This document shows positions 55,135 to 64,000 of a DNA stretch of 64,000 nt, in pieces. This DNA comes from Hirundichthys speculiger. Taxonomy: Eukaryota; Chordata; Actinopteri; Beloniformes; Exocoetidae. The position numbers were made by a program, and so were the translations under genes. The stretch covers positions 2,358,501 to 2,422,500 of the forward strand of contig JAGFBZ010000863.1 of the NCBI GenBank assembly GCA_018398805.1, in the 5' to 3' direction. Every line of letters begins with the position of its first letter. The stretch's first letter is position 1. The notes beneath the pieces were generated by a model. It ran no database searches. It had not been told where the DNA came from and worked only from the letters and a program-made list of their open reading frames with translations.

Positions 55135-58100
55135 GTACACATCAACACTTCTCTGAGTAAACCTGTAAAAATCTCAGATATGAACGCTTACATGTCATGT
55201 TATGACACCACAGACAAAATGAAAACATGGTCTGACACTGGAGCAAAAGTTAAGAGGTAATTCATTTAAACTGATTCTTTAGAGCTTAGATTTTAACATT
55301 TTATATTGCTCACAGTGTGTCTGAATTTAATCAACCTCCACTTTAGTCTTAGTTTGTGAAATATTTTTTTCTAAGAATCAATAGCATCTTGTAGTTTGTC
55401 TATAAAATTGGGTTATCTGTTGACTCTGATTGATAAATCAACTTTGGCAGTTGTAATGAGTGTTTTCAACATTAAATTATCTTCTGTTTCCATTAATGTG
55501 TGACATGTTAGAAAGACCAAAATACAAAGCTGACAAGCAAAAAATTATTTTTCTTCTTGTCAAAATCTTCTGACTTCACTTATATTTGAAGAAATATTTG
55601 ATTAACGCTAAGAAGTGTCATGTCGGCCTTGCCGTCTCCTTTCACTAGTGAAAAAGAGAGCCGAAGCCTCCCATCCTCGTCATGTCTTGCTGTATCTGCG
55701 TATTTCTATAAAACACCATGTCACACATCAACAAGAGAAAACAAGAGCAACCAAGGAAGACACTGAACAAGAATAAATCTTAAATGCGAATTAACTTCCT
55801 CTCCAATAGAGGGAGCCACTGAGCTAAAAAAAAATTGAAATTTCCCTTTGCCTCTTTAAAAGTGTCTCTTTCTCTTATTCTCACAGATAACAGATGTTAT
55901 GTTTTATATATTATATGTTTGAGGAACTAGAACAATTTCATTAAAATGATCTTTAGATCTCCTATTAAAATAAGTCAATGCAATTTTGCACATCAAATTA
56001 TCAAATTTTTTTACTTTTTTATTTATAAAAATGAATTTTTGAACAAAGCTGGCAGGCAGTAAATAGAAAAAAAGTAAATAATAAGTAAAATAATTTCAAA
56101 GGTCTTTGAAAGTAAATTAACTTTCCAAGAGTCCTCTGATAGTAACAAGAAGGTTCAAGAATACAAGGCTTACAGAGCTTTAATAACATCAGGTCCCTCA
56201 TCATGTTGATTGGGTTTGTATCTCTGATCAGATCAGAGATACAGAGTGAGTGAGGGATACTGAGGTCAGGTCACATGTAATGAAGGAAGAGTTGCTTAAA
56301 ACAATAACAATAATAAAAAAGGACGTTACATTCTCCTTTACTTCAGTGTTAACGCCTAATAACACCATTGCTTTTAGTGCTGCACATGTAGGCGTGAATG
56401 GCTGAAACACTTATGAATTCTAATAATTCATTATTCATTACAGCAGTGTTTTGATTTTTTTTTTTTTGTTTGACACTGTTTATGCAGGTACAGTCTGAGT
56501 GGTCCCACTGATTTCTCCCCTAATTTACCTCTGTGTCCCATTCACCTGAGAGGTCTGGAGTTCTTCTGTCGCAACGACAACGTTTGCATTTGCAGCAGCT
56601 GCGTGGAAGCAGCTGACCACCGAGGACACAACATCGTCCCTGCTCAGAGAGAGTGGCACATCAAGAAGGTGTGTGTGTGTGTGTGTGTGTTCATAACGAT
56701 GACAACACCTCTGTGTGTAAATGTTAAAATGAAAAGCTACAAGAGTTAGATTTAAATGTTATTTTTTTTCCTATTCTTCTGCAGTCCCAGTTAGGAATCG
56801 CAGAGGTGGAGCTGAAGGACCTCATCTGTGAGAGAGAGAGGAAGATTGAGGAGCTCCATAAATCCATTCGAGAGATCAAGGTGAGCTCTCTGCATGTCAA
56901 CGTGGAGAAGTTGGAAATACTCATGAAGGATGTTCATTCTTCCGTTTCATTTTGTAGGAAAATACACACAGATATGACGCAAAACTATTTTACTGAATAA
57001 CTGAACATTCCAGCTTTGTAAAACATTCCTTACATAATGTTGGAATTAAAGGTATTATTTTTTCAGTTCAAGAGGAGGAAAAAATGTGGAATTTCTCAGT
57101 CATGAAGGAAAATATAAGGACCTGGAAACCACAAAGTTACCTTGATTTTGTCTTTTCTGATTCTGTTTTTAACCTTTTTGCAGTAATAACTCAATTCAAT
57201 TTTATTTGTATAGCGTCTGTTACAATGTCAATGGTCTCTAGGCGCTTTACAAAGACCCAGAGCATGACCCCCTAAAATTATAAAATTAAATCCTCAACAG
57301 GGATAATGGCAAGTAAAAAACTCCCAATGTGCTTGTTCTGTTCAGGCAGTCTTCGATGTTTCATGTTTGTCATATTTGCATTTGTCAACACATTTGTTTT
57401 AAAGGTGAAAACCAAAAGGTGAGTCCATACTGAATGACGGACTGAAAGACTGAATAAGTTTCTTCTACTTGATCTTAAACATTTTACACCAGTTTCATTT
57501 AATTTATTTCAAGGTATTGTGACACTGCATAATATGTACAGAAAAACAAAATGTCATCATTTTATGCAAATTATTAGCTCATTTTTAAAAACCAATGGCA
57601 GCAACAGGTCTCAAAAGGCTGGAAAAGTAAATGATTCTTAGTAGAAACAAACGTTTAGCATTAAATTAGGTGAACTGGTAGCTGGTCAGTGACATGACTG
57701 GGTTTAAAGAGAGCATCTACGGAAAAGAAGTGTCTCAAAGGTAAAGGTGAATAAAGAGCTTCACCAACTTCTGTTGCTAATTTTACAAGAAATGCTCTCA
57801 TCTCTGAATATATTAAAGGATATATCACGTTTCAACTATGGTTTGTATCATTTTCTTTTTTAAAAAAAATCCAGACTTTTCCCTTTTGCTTTTTAATCAG
57901 GCTGCTGCTGAGAAGGAAACAGATGGAGTCATTTGTGCTTTTTCCAAGCTGATCTCCAGCGTGGAGCGCTGCCAAGCTGAGAATCTTGGAGGTAAATACC
58001 CTGTTTGTTTGTTTTTTTAAAGAAAAAGATCAATATTTGTTTTCAATAAACTCAATGTAATTTCCAGTTTGCAAGACTGACCATTGTAATGGTACGCTCT

Positions 58101-61100
58101 CCCAGCTGTCTGACACCGTTTTGCTCTTCCTACCAGCTGATAGAGACGACTCATCGAGCAGCAGAGCAAAGAGCTCAGAGTTTGCTGAAAGAGCTGACAG
58201 TTGACATAACTGAACTTAAAAGCAGGAGTACAACTCTCAGCCAACTGGCTGCGTCTGAAGACTACGTACTTTTCCTCAAGGTATGGATGAATGGAGGGGC
58301 TAACAGAATGAGATATATTACAGAAAAAATACAGACGCGATCGACATGGAACACTTGGCTGCTGCAGTCCAGTAATAAATCCACTAGAAAGTTCATTTTA
58401 GGTTGAATGTCAAAATAATTTCAGTGAATTTACAGAGATTAACAAAAAATCATGACATCTAAGGATGAAAATCCCTTCACCCTGAAGCATGATGATGGTG
58501 AGACTGGGCATAACACTGGCCATGATGGTGCCGTTCACCCAGCATGGACACCAGAGGCTGGTTGAAATCTGAATAACTCATGTTCTCCCACAGAAATATG
58601 ACAGTAACCCAAGGATCTACTTGTGATTTCAACAATCCTGGCAGAAATGATCAGTTGGGTTAGGATTTAGGTCGAGTGACTGAGGAAGAAAGTCCCTTCT
58701 TAAATGGTTCCTGGGAGCTTCAGGCTGTGACCGAGAACATTATCCTCCTGCTGAATAAATCCTTTCCCATCAAGGTGCAAACCAGGGGAGCATGTTTCTG
58801 TAGAACAGAGAGCGACTCCAGAGCAAGCCTTTTTGATTTCACACCAAATGATCCTGTTAGGGTTGGGCTCACATCTGTCTCACTGTTGAAGCCTCTCTGT
58901 TTGTGAAAACAGAACATGAAATACTTTAGTGGCTATACATGAGCCACACTGTTGTGTGTAATCATAATTTTAGATTTTCTGTGGATTTCCTGAGCAGCCA
59001 GTAACCCTTTATATTCATGAGGATGAGGAGTTGCCCATACATTGTGTTTTATGCACATTATTTGATTAAAACATTGATTTTTCACCACAGATTTTTATAT
59101 GAACTTAATTCAATTTAATCTCTAACATAACTCTTCTGAAGAGAGGCATGCTTGCCTCAAGATAATTGCTTTTCAAATGGAAAGGAGAAAGCAGGAGTAA
59201 AACTGCAGTAAGGAACATCATGCCACAGTGCTTCAACACGAGCCAAGCCATTCGCTCCGGATAAATATGTTTAACAGGGGGTTTGAATGTCTTTCAAAAA
59301 GCGACTACTCAACAGGTTAGTCTTATCTTTCTCTCTCTACCCTCCCTGCAGATGTTTCCCGCCCCGTCTGCAATCCTCCAAGCTCGGGACTGGTCTGGTG
59401 TCTCTGTGTCGTCTCAGCTGACCTCAGGGGGGATTCTGACAAGCGTCAGTCAAATGGTGGAGCGTCTTCAGGAAGACATACAGAAACTGCCTGAAATCTG
59501 TAAGTCTTCATGTAGACTGGAGAGAATAAAACTGGTAGCTCAGTGGTTAAAGCAGACGGCCTTGTACAGAGGCTACAGTCCTCCAGCAGCGGTCGCAGGT
59601 TTGACTCCCGGCCTGCAACCCCCCTGCTGCGTGGCTTCTTCCCTCTCTCTCTGCCCCAGTTTCCTGTCACTCTTCACTGTAAATGAAGGCCACTAGTGAA
59701 AAAAAAATGACAAAACTAGACAGAGAGGTAGAAATGTGAAATAAATGGAAACATATTGTATCCTACATATGTGGCATAATTCTGTTTTTTTTTGTCTTGT
59801 CAACTGCCTTGCCTTTATGAAATTTTAATTTTGTTTTTTTGTCACTGACAGGCAAACAATCCTCATCAGCCCAGTCTGTACCCAGGCCCAACCCAAGTAT
59901 GATTTTTTACATATTAATAGCTCAAAATGTCAGAGAATTTCTATTCCTGTTCAAATTAATTAGTCAATCAACTACACACACACAAAAAACAAACAAATGT
60001 TTTCTTCACAGAGGTCAGAAGGGTTCAAGAGTATGCAGGTAAGGGCTTACAATTAAAGTTCTGCTTTGAATATTTGTTTTCATTTCCCTTCTTGCTCCAT
60101 TTGTTTGAAGTGGAACTCTCCATCATTCTCTCCCAAAAGCCAACATAACCCTTGACCCCAGCACGGCCCACCCTCGTCTCGTCATCTCAGCGGATGGAAA
60201 GAAGGTCCACTGTGGCGACCGTCATCAGATTTTGCCAGACAACCCGGAGCGCTTTAACCGGGTGGTGTGTGCTGGCCCACCAGGGCTTTAGCTCAGGACG
60301 TCATTACTGGGAGGTAGGTGGGATGGCTGCACCACAGTGATTCAAGGCTTGAGGAATCCAACTGAAATTTATCTGAAAACTGAATCAGATCTCATCAGTA
60401 TTTGCAGCATTAAATGCAAATATCATCAGTAGTGAAAGAAGTCCCCCTCTGCTAAAAATCAGGTATGAATCAAAATGTATTTATGTGACTTAAACACATC
60501 ATGACAAGAAATTAGCCATTAACACTATAGGTGTGAATTTCTGGTTTGAATCAGAAAAGTGAAGCCGACCACTTGTGGGTTGGCGTTAGACATTTATTCT
60601 GACATGTTCTGTGAGAAACAGTGACAAGAAAAGAAACAAAGAGATGTTAGTGAGGAGGAATCAGCTGCTTCAGCATTGTTTTCCAAACTAAATACTACTA
60701 TTCCATACTGATTTGAAAAAATAACAGTCTGGAGTGCACACTATGAGAAGAACTGCACTCTGAAATCTGCAAAAAAATAAAAAATAAATAAAATTCATAG
60801 GAGGAGGCCAGCAATTGCTCAAATCAGCTATTTCATAAGCCACTTTCACATGTTGATTGCTGAATAAAGATGCACTGGAGATCCCCTCCACTATCCAGCT
60901 GTGCATTCACAGTGATCCCATGAACACACAATATTCAGTCCCCCAGTCAGCAAAAAGTCCTCAATGTCACTGGCTGCTGTATTCATGCTGAATAAAGGAC
61001 AATAACAAAAAAATAGTAAACCCTGTTGTGACAGACCACGGAGGTTGAAAACCAGGTTATATTTTTATCTATTTATTTTTTCTACTTCATCTTTAACTTG

Positions 61101-62076
61101 CTTGTCACCTGGATTTCCCACCCTGAACATCACAGTCAGAAGGCCGTGTCTCGCTATCACTGTGACGGACCGATTTCATCCTCTGTGCAGTTTCCCTCCA
61201 TCCCAGTTTTCCCATTAGGCTTTTCCTCAATGCCAGTTTACACCACACTCATTTTGCCCCCTATTATGTCTCTGTTGCTGCCTCTCAAGTCGGTGCAGAG
61301 GTGCAGCTGCGGAACAAAATGTTATGTCGTTCTACCTCACTGCAATTCACCAGCACAGTGGAGCAGGATAAAGGTGCTACAGAGGCTGAACAAACTGGCC
61401 GTGAATGGAACAATAGACGAAACTTCATGCTCACTGTTTCTCTGTGAGCTTGTTTCATTGCTGATGTGTGATATATTGTAATAAGACCAGACACAGCTGT
61501 TTCAATCTAGATGGGAGTCCAAAGTTACTTTGGGCTGGCGTAACCGACAGTAGGAGTGGCAAATCGCAAGAGCGAGGCAGCACTTACTTACAGTAATTAA
61601 ATATTATTTCAAATGAATTTGAAACTGTTATTTTCACATTTAAAAAAAGACAAAAGTGGTTCAGAGAACACACAGTGCAGTAATCTAATCACAATGTCCT
61701 TTTCCAGGTGGAAGTTGGAGGAAAGACTGACTGGGACCTGGGAGTTGTGAGCAGGACTGTTAATCGAAAAGGCAAAATCACTGTAAGCCCAGTCCACGGC
61801 TACTGGTTCCTCAGTCTGCGGAATCAGACCAGTTTCAGCTTCCGAACAGAACCCTCAACCAACCTGACGGTCAACAAACGACCCTCCCGCGTTGGAATAT
61901 ATGTCGACTATGACAAGGGACTGGTGTCCTTCTACAATGTGGAGGCCAAAGTGCTCATCTATACATTTGCAGATCATTTCCCGGACACCATCCATCCGTT
62001 CTTCAGCCCCTGCACAAATAAATCGGGACAGAATAAAGCTCCGCTAGTCATCTGCCCTGTTTCAGTGACAGAATGA
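54581..62076 (+). CDS. Class IV TRIM E3 ligase gene (RING, B-box2, coiled coil, PRY-SPRY), possibly a pseudogene
   Basis: TRIM proteins use the RING to transfer ubiquitin, the coiled coil to form antiparallel dimers and PRY-SPRY to bind targets. Fish carry many such genes linked to antiviral defence. Exons: 54581-55134, 56488-56668, 56785-56880, 57901-57991, 58144-58280, 59352-59499, 59852-59896, 60012-60038, 60140-60313 and 61708-62076. All phases fit except in 60140-60313, which lacks two bases near 60264-60271 and meets a stop at 60289. The 96-nt exon after the B-box and the short exons before PRY are the usual TRIM layout. Exon 1 begins at an acceptor at 54563, so an upstream 5'UTR exon is likely. 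The closest type appears to be TRIM21/TRIM39/bloodthirsty-like, but the exact orthologue is not decided. Confidence 0.88.
56488..56668 (+). CDS. TRIM exon with B-box type 2
   Basis: Joined through CGC AG|G, it encodes YSLSGPTDFSPNLPLCPIHL, then GLEFFCRNDNVCICSSCVEA and ADHRGHNIVPAQREW. The C-x2-H, C-x7-C, C-x2-C, H-x2-H zinc ligands of a B-box2 are present. The donor AAG|GTGTGTG begins a GT microsatellite. Confidence 0.92.
56669..56690. repeat. (GT)n microsatellite at a TRIM splice donor
   Basis: Eleven GT units starting with the donor GT of the B-box exon itself. Confidence 0.95.
56785..58280 (+). CDS. TRIM coiled-coil exons
   Basis: Exon 56785-56880 is 96 nt, as in most TRIM genes (VELKDLICERERKIEELHKS). 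The next unit is split. Exon 57901-57991 encodes AAAEKETDGVICAFSKLISS and VERCQAENLG, and exon 58144-58280 encodes ETTHRAAEQRAQSLLKELTV, then ITELKSRSTTLSQL and EDYVLFLK. The two parts add up to 228 nt, close to the single 234-nt exon usual here. A better-looking acceptor seven bases upstream (58136) would break the frame. Confidence 0.75.
57185..57350 (-). repeat. L2-type LINE 3' tail, minus strand
   Basis: TCAATTCAATTTTATTTGTA, then GCGTCTGTTACAATGTCAAT, GGCGCTTTACAAAGACC and AAAAAACTCCCAATG are the inverse of the common fish tail ...GCGCTATACAAATAAAATTG-AATTGA. It lies in a TRIM intron. Confidence 0.8.
58281..59351 (+). other. TRIM intron, nothing recognised
   Basis: A 1.07-kb intron. It contains GC-richer stretches (58490-58560, 58660-58900) with short open frames but no domain or element ends. 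Confidence 0.55.
59352..60038 (+). CDS. TRIM exons linking coiled coil to PRY-SPRY
   Basis: Exon 59352-59499 encodes MFPAPSAILQARDWSGVSVS, then TSVSQMVERLQEDIQKLPEI. Exons 59852-59896 and 60012-60038 encode CKQSSSAQSVPRPNP and KVRRVQEYA, the family's short K-x-R-R-Y-Q-like linker. All join in phase 1. Confidence 0.87.
59534..59711 (+). mobile_element. tRNA-derived SINE in a TRIM intron
   Basis: Box A-like GGTAGCTCAGTGGTTAAAGC and box B-like GGTCGCAGGTTTGACTCCC (59591-59609) lie 45 bases apart. A pyrimidine-rich body and an A-rich end follow. AAAACT flanks both sides (59528-59533 and 59712-59717). It is the same family as 7079-7214. Confidence 0.88.
60140..62076 (+). CDS. TRIM PRY-SPRY exons with a 2-nt frame loss
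   Basis: Exon 60140-60313 starts ANITLDPSTAHPRLVISADG and KKVHCGDRHQILPDNPERFN (the LDP and TAHP-LVLS-DGK-V motifs of PRY). After RVV the expected CVLAHQGFSSGRHYWE is two bases out of frame: the local sequence GGTGGTGTGTGCTGG appears to have lost one GT unit. The uncorrected frame stops at 60289-60291. Exon 61708-62076 encodes the SPRY core (VEVGGKTDWDLGVVSRTVNR, GYWFLSLRN, then VGIYVDYDKGLVSFYNVEAK and PFFSPC) to TGA. The W-x-L-GV and Y-D-x-G-x-V-S-F-Y-N motifs are intact. Confidence 0.88.
60314..61707 (+). other. TRIM intron between the PRY and SPRY exons
   Basis: A 1.4-kb intron without recognised elements. A 127-codon frame at 61098-61481 has no domain and is not supported as a gene. Confidence 0.6.
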
Positions 62077-62374
62077 AATGAACCAACCTTCCCACATATA
62101 TGAAACCTCTTCCGTATGGTTTCCATATGGTTTATGTACACTGGAAGGTGACAGGTGTGGAATAAAAACAAAAAGCAAAAAGAAAATCAACCTGATCAGA
62201 TCTGCACCTCTTTCTTTCGTTGCTGAACAGTCAGAAACAGTTAGGTTGGGGTATCAAAGTCTCTGGTACTGATGATGTGTCTGTGTTTGAATGATGTGAA
62301 CAGCGATGCTGTAAAGTAACGAAAAGGATAATATTAATGGAGAGTAATTATTTGATTGTACACATGAAAATAAA
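62077..62374 (+). terminator. TRIM 3'UTR and polyadenylation signals
   Basis: AATAAA occurs at 62161-62166, 85 bases after the stop codon, and again at 62369-62374. The first is the likely main signal. Confidence 0.65.
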
Positions 62375-62527
62375 GACTAAATCCTATGAGGTGTTGTGAG
62401 GGACATTATTCTGAATTAGCATTCACACACACGCACATATGAACTCAACTCTCTCTCACATACTATACCTTACACACATACAGGTGAAATCTTACACACA
62501 TACAAGTGAAATCTTATACACATACAT

Positions 62528-63182
62528 GTGAAATGCTCTTATAATATTTTCTATTATAAAGAACAACATATTAGTTACCATAGCTACGCTGACGACACAC
62601 ATATTACAATGTCACCAGGAGACCGAAGCCCTGTACAGGCTCTCGGTAAATGCATTGAGGAGATTAATGACTGGATGTGCCTTAACTTCCTACAGCTGAA
62701 CAAAAACAAAACTGAGGTGACTGTTTTTGGAGCCAAAGAGAAACTGCTGCAGGTCTCCACAGAGCTTGAATCTATAGATCTAAAAACCACCAATCAGGCC
62801 AGAAATCTGGGTGTAGTGATTGTTAAGAGACTTATTTTTGTGTACTCAGTTCTTTATATGACGTGAGATTATAAGACTGTGATAAGATGCAGTATTTAGT
62901 TTTCACCACAGTGTGTCGCAGTAAGATTGGCAGGACAGGTGCCAGTTCATTTTTGTTAAACCACTCGCCATTTTTTTTTTTTTTTGCTGTGTCAGGAGAG
63001 TAGAGCGTGCACGTGAGATGTACGAGTTCAATGGTTACTGTGATGACCTGGGAATAAATATGCCTAAAGGGCTAAAGGGAGAAATTGCCTCCATCTATGT
63101 ATCCCTCCGTTTTCATCACTGGTGAAGCTGCAAAGCTCAACAGTGATGGACTCAGATCTAAACTTTGAAAAACACATTAAGG
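62528..63182 (+). mobile_element. L2/Rex-type LINE reverse transcriptase fragment, broken by an LTR
   Basis: The reading frame ISYHSYADDTHITMSPGD, then INDWMCLNFLQLNKNKTEVT and NQARNLGVV is the C-terminal half of a non-LTR reverse transcriptase, with the catalytic Y-A-D-D intact. After 62820 the frame is interrupted by a solo LTR and resumes after 63142 as MDSDLNFEKHIK, the normal continuation. The copy lacks its 5' part and ends at the MITE at 63183. Confidence 0.85.
62821..63142 (+). mobile_element. Solo LTR inserted in the LINE
   Basis: The 322-bp insert starts TGTTAAG and ends CTCAACA, the TG...CA ends usual for LTRs. It is flanked by the 5-bp duplication GTGAT (62816-62820 and 63143-63147). 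An AATAAA lies inside at 63052-63057. No internal coding region is present, as expected after recombination between two LTRs. The family is not known. Confidence 0.75.
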
Positions 63183-63626
63183 CAGTGGTTCTCAAACTTT
63201 TAGTACTGCGTACCACCTGAGAAACTGTTCAGCTCTCCGAGTACCACCATGATGACCAAGTTTTAAAATATAGGCATATATGCCTTTATTCCTTATTGTG
63301 GTTATTTATTACCTGAATTGTTACTTTACTGAATCAGACATTTACAACTCTGTCCAACAATACTCTCATACAGAGCAAAATAAACACACTCAAAAGTTGT
63401 TACATCTGCACTGCAACTGAATATGTAACTAATAATTTTTAAGAGACACAATTTTAATTATCTCAAGCTACACATTTCATTTAAATCGTTGTATTTATAA
63501 TGCATTGTATGTTTCCGATTTTTTTTTAAAGTGAACATGTGGAAAAAATGTGGAAAGTCATGACATTCCCATGTACCACCAGAGAGCGCTCACGTACCAA
63601 CGTATCACACAGTTTGCGCACCACTG
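63183..63626. mobile_element. hAT-type MITE, CAGTGGT family, copy 3 (inverted)
   Basis: It starts CAGTGGTTCTCAAACTTTTA and ends GTTTGCGCACCACTG, in the opposite orientation to copy 1. The flanks CATTAAGG and CATTAAAG match in 7 of 8 positions. It is 444 bp long and non-coding. Confidence 0.9.
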
Positions 63627-63861
63627 CATTAAAGGAGCCGTTTGTAAGATTATGGCCAAATCTGGTACTGCAGTCACTTTCAAAATACTGTTGAGCGGCG
63701 TGTACCCTCCCCCTCCTCCCCGACCAGAGGTTGCCAGGTCGGCTGCAGAATGCAGCAGGAACGTAGGCTGTCATGGCAAGCAACGAGTCCTACACAGTAA
63801 GTTTATTTTCTGTTAATTATATTTAATGCTTTATGACAGATCTTTTCTTTCTTTGATCTTT

Positions 63862-63949
63862 CGTAACTAGCGGAAATATTTTCCCGTTGAGACGTTTCGT
63901 AACCTGAAAGTTTCGTATGTAGAGGCATTCGTAAGTAGAGGTACCGCTG
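63862..63949. repeat. Fragment of the Tc1/mariner-type MITE family
   Basis: CGTTTCGTAACCTGAAAGTT and CGTAAGTAGAGGTACCGCTG followed by TA match the right end of the element at 12706. The other end is missing. Confidence 0.8.
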
Positions 63950-64000
63950 TATACCACTGTTACCTTGTCCAAGTAAATTAGCGTTAGCCAAACATTTAGC

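Noticed and set aside
61098..61481. Plus-strand frame of 127 codons between the PRY and SPRY exons
   Set aside because: No domain; the two flanking exons splice together directly in phase (GAG|GTGGAA).

Overview
The window looks like nuclear DNA of a teleost fish. It holds multi-exon genes with GT-AG introns, dense cut-and-paste transposon relics (mostly hAT-type MITEs with 8-bp target duplications), fish-type non-LTR retrotransposon pieces, tRNA-derived SINEs and many dinucleotide microsatellites. There is no bacterial, organellar or viral gene organisation. The teleost assignment is an inference from the repeat families and from the two protein-coding genes.

Layout. Positions 1 to about 28,550 contain no complete gene that I can support. 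They hold at least a dozen transposon copies: a hAT relic with a BED finger at 4174-5305, three copies of a CAGTGGT-type MITE family across the window, a SINE with a 14-bp target duplication at 7079-7214, a 2.3-kb composite inverted-repeat element at 13404-15663, two different MITEs in the same 8-bp site at 20573-21047, a 2.7-kb hAT at 21683-24406, and a hAT-in-hAT nest at 26557-28283. A CpG-rich block near 18.8-19.1 kb has promoter-like motifs and may be the 5' end of the first gene.

Positions 28,554-48,886 (+) carry most of the coding sequence of znf638 (zinc finger protein 638, NP220), a nuclear DNA/RNA-binding protein. I placed 24 coding exons. They include the conserved [11 protein letters not shown] segment, a split matrin-type zinc finger, an RS-rich exon, three RRM-like domains, acidic and Arg/Glu-rich exons, the DEFPF...VTVDEV motif and a C-terminal matrin-type zinc finger. 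The N-terminal start is not resolved, and the frame breaks between exons at 35.26-36.31 kb. The introns hold a piggyBac-like element, a mariner MITE, hAT elements and long TA microsatellites.

Positions 49.2-50.5 kb hold a decayed minus-strand non-LTR retrotransposon (endonuclease and reverse transcriptase remnants). Positions 54,581-62,076 (+) encode a class IV TRIM protein (RING, B-box2, coiled coil, PRY-SPRY), a likely E3 ubiquitin ligase of the expanded fish immune-type TRIMs. It has a glycine-rich insertion inside the RING, a coiled-coil exon split by an intron, and a 2-nt frame loss in the PRY exon that makes it a pseudogene or marks an assembly error. The last 1.5 kb is an L2-type LINE fragment broken by a solo LTR and flanked by a MITE.

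The two genes are in the same orientation about 5.7 kb apart and show no sign of a joint function. I found no clear new gene system. The most unusual structures are the composite inverted-repeat element with its small membrane-protein remnant, the double insertion into one 8-bp site, and two splice donors built into microsatellites.
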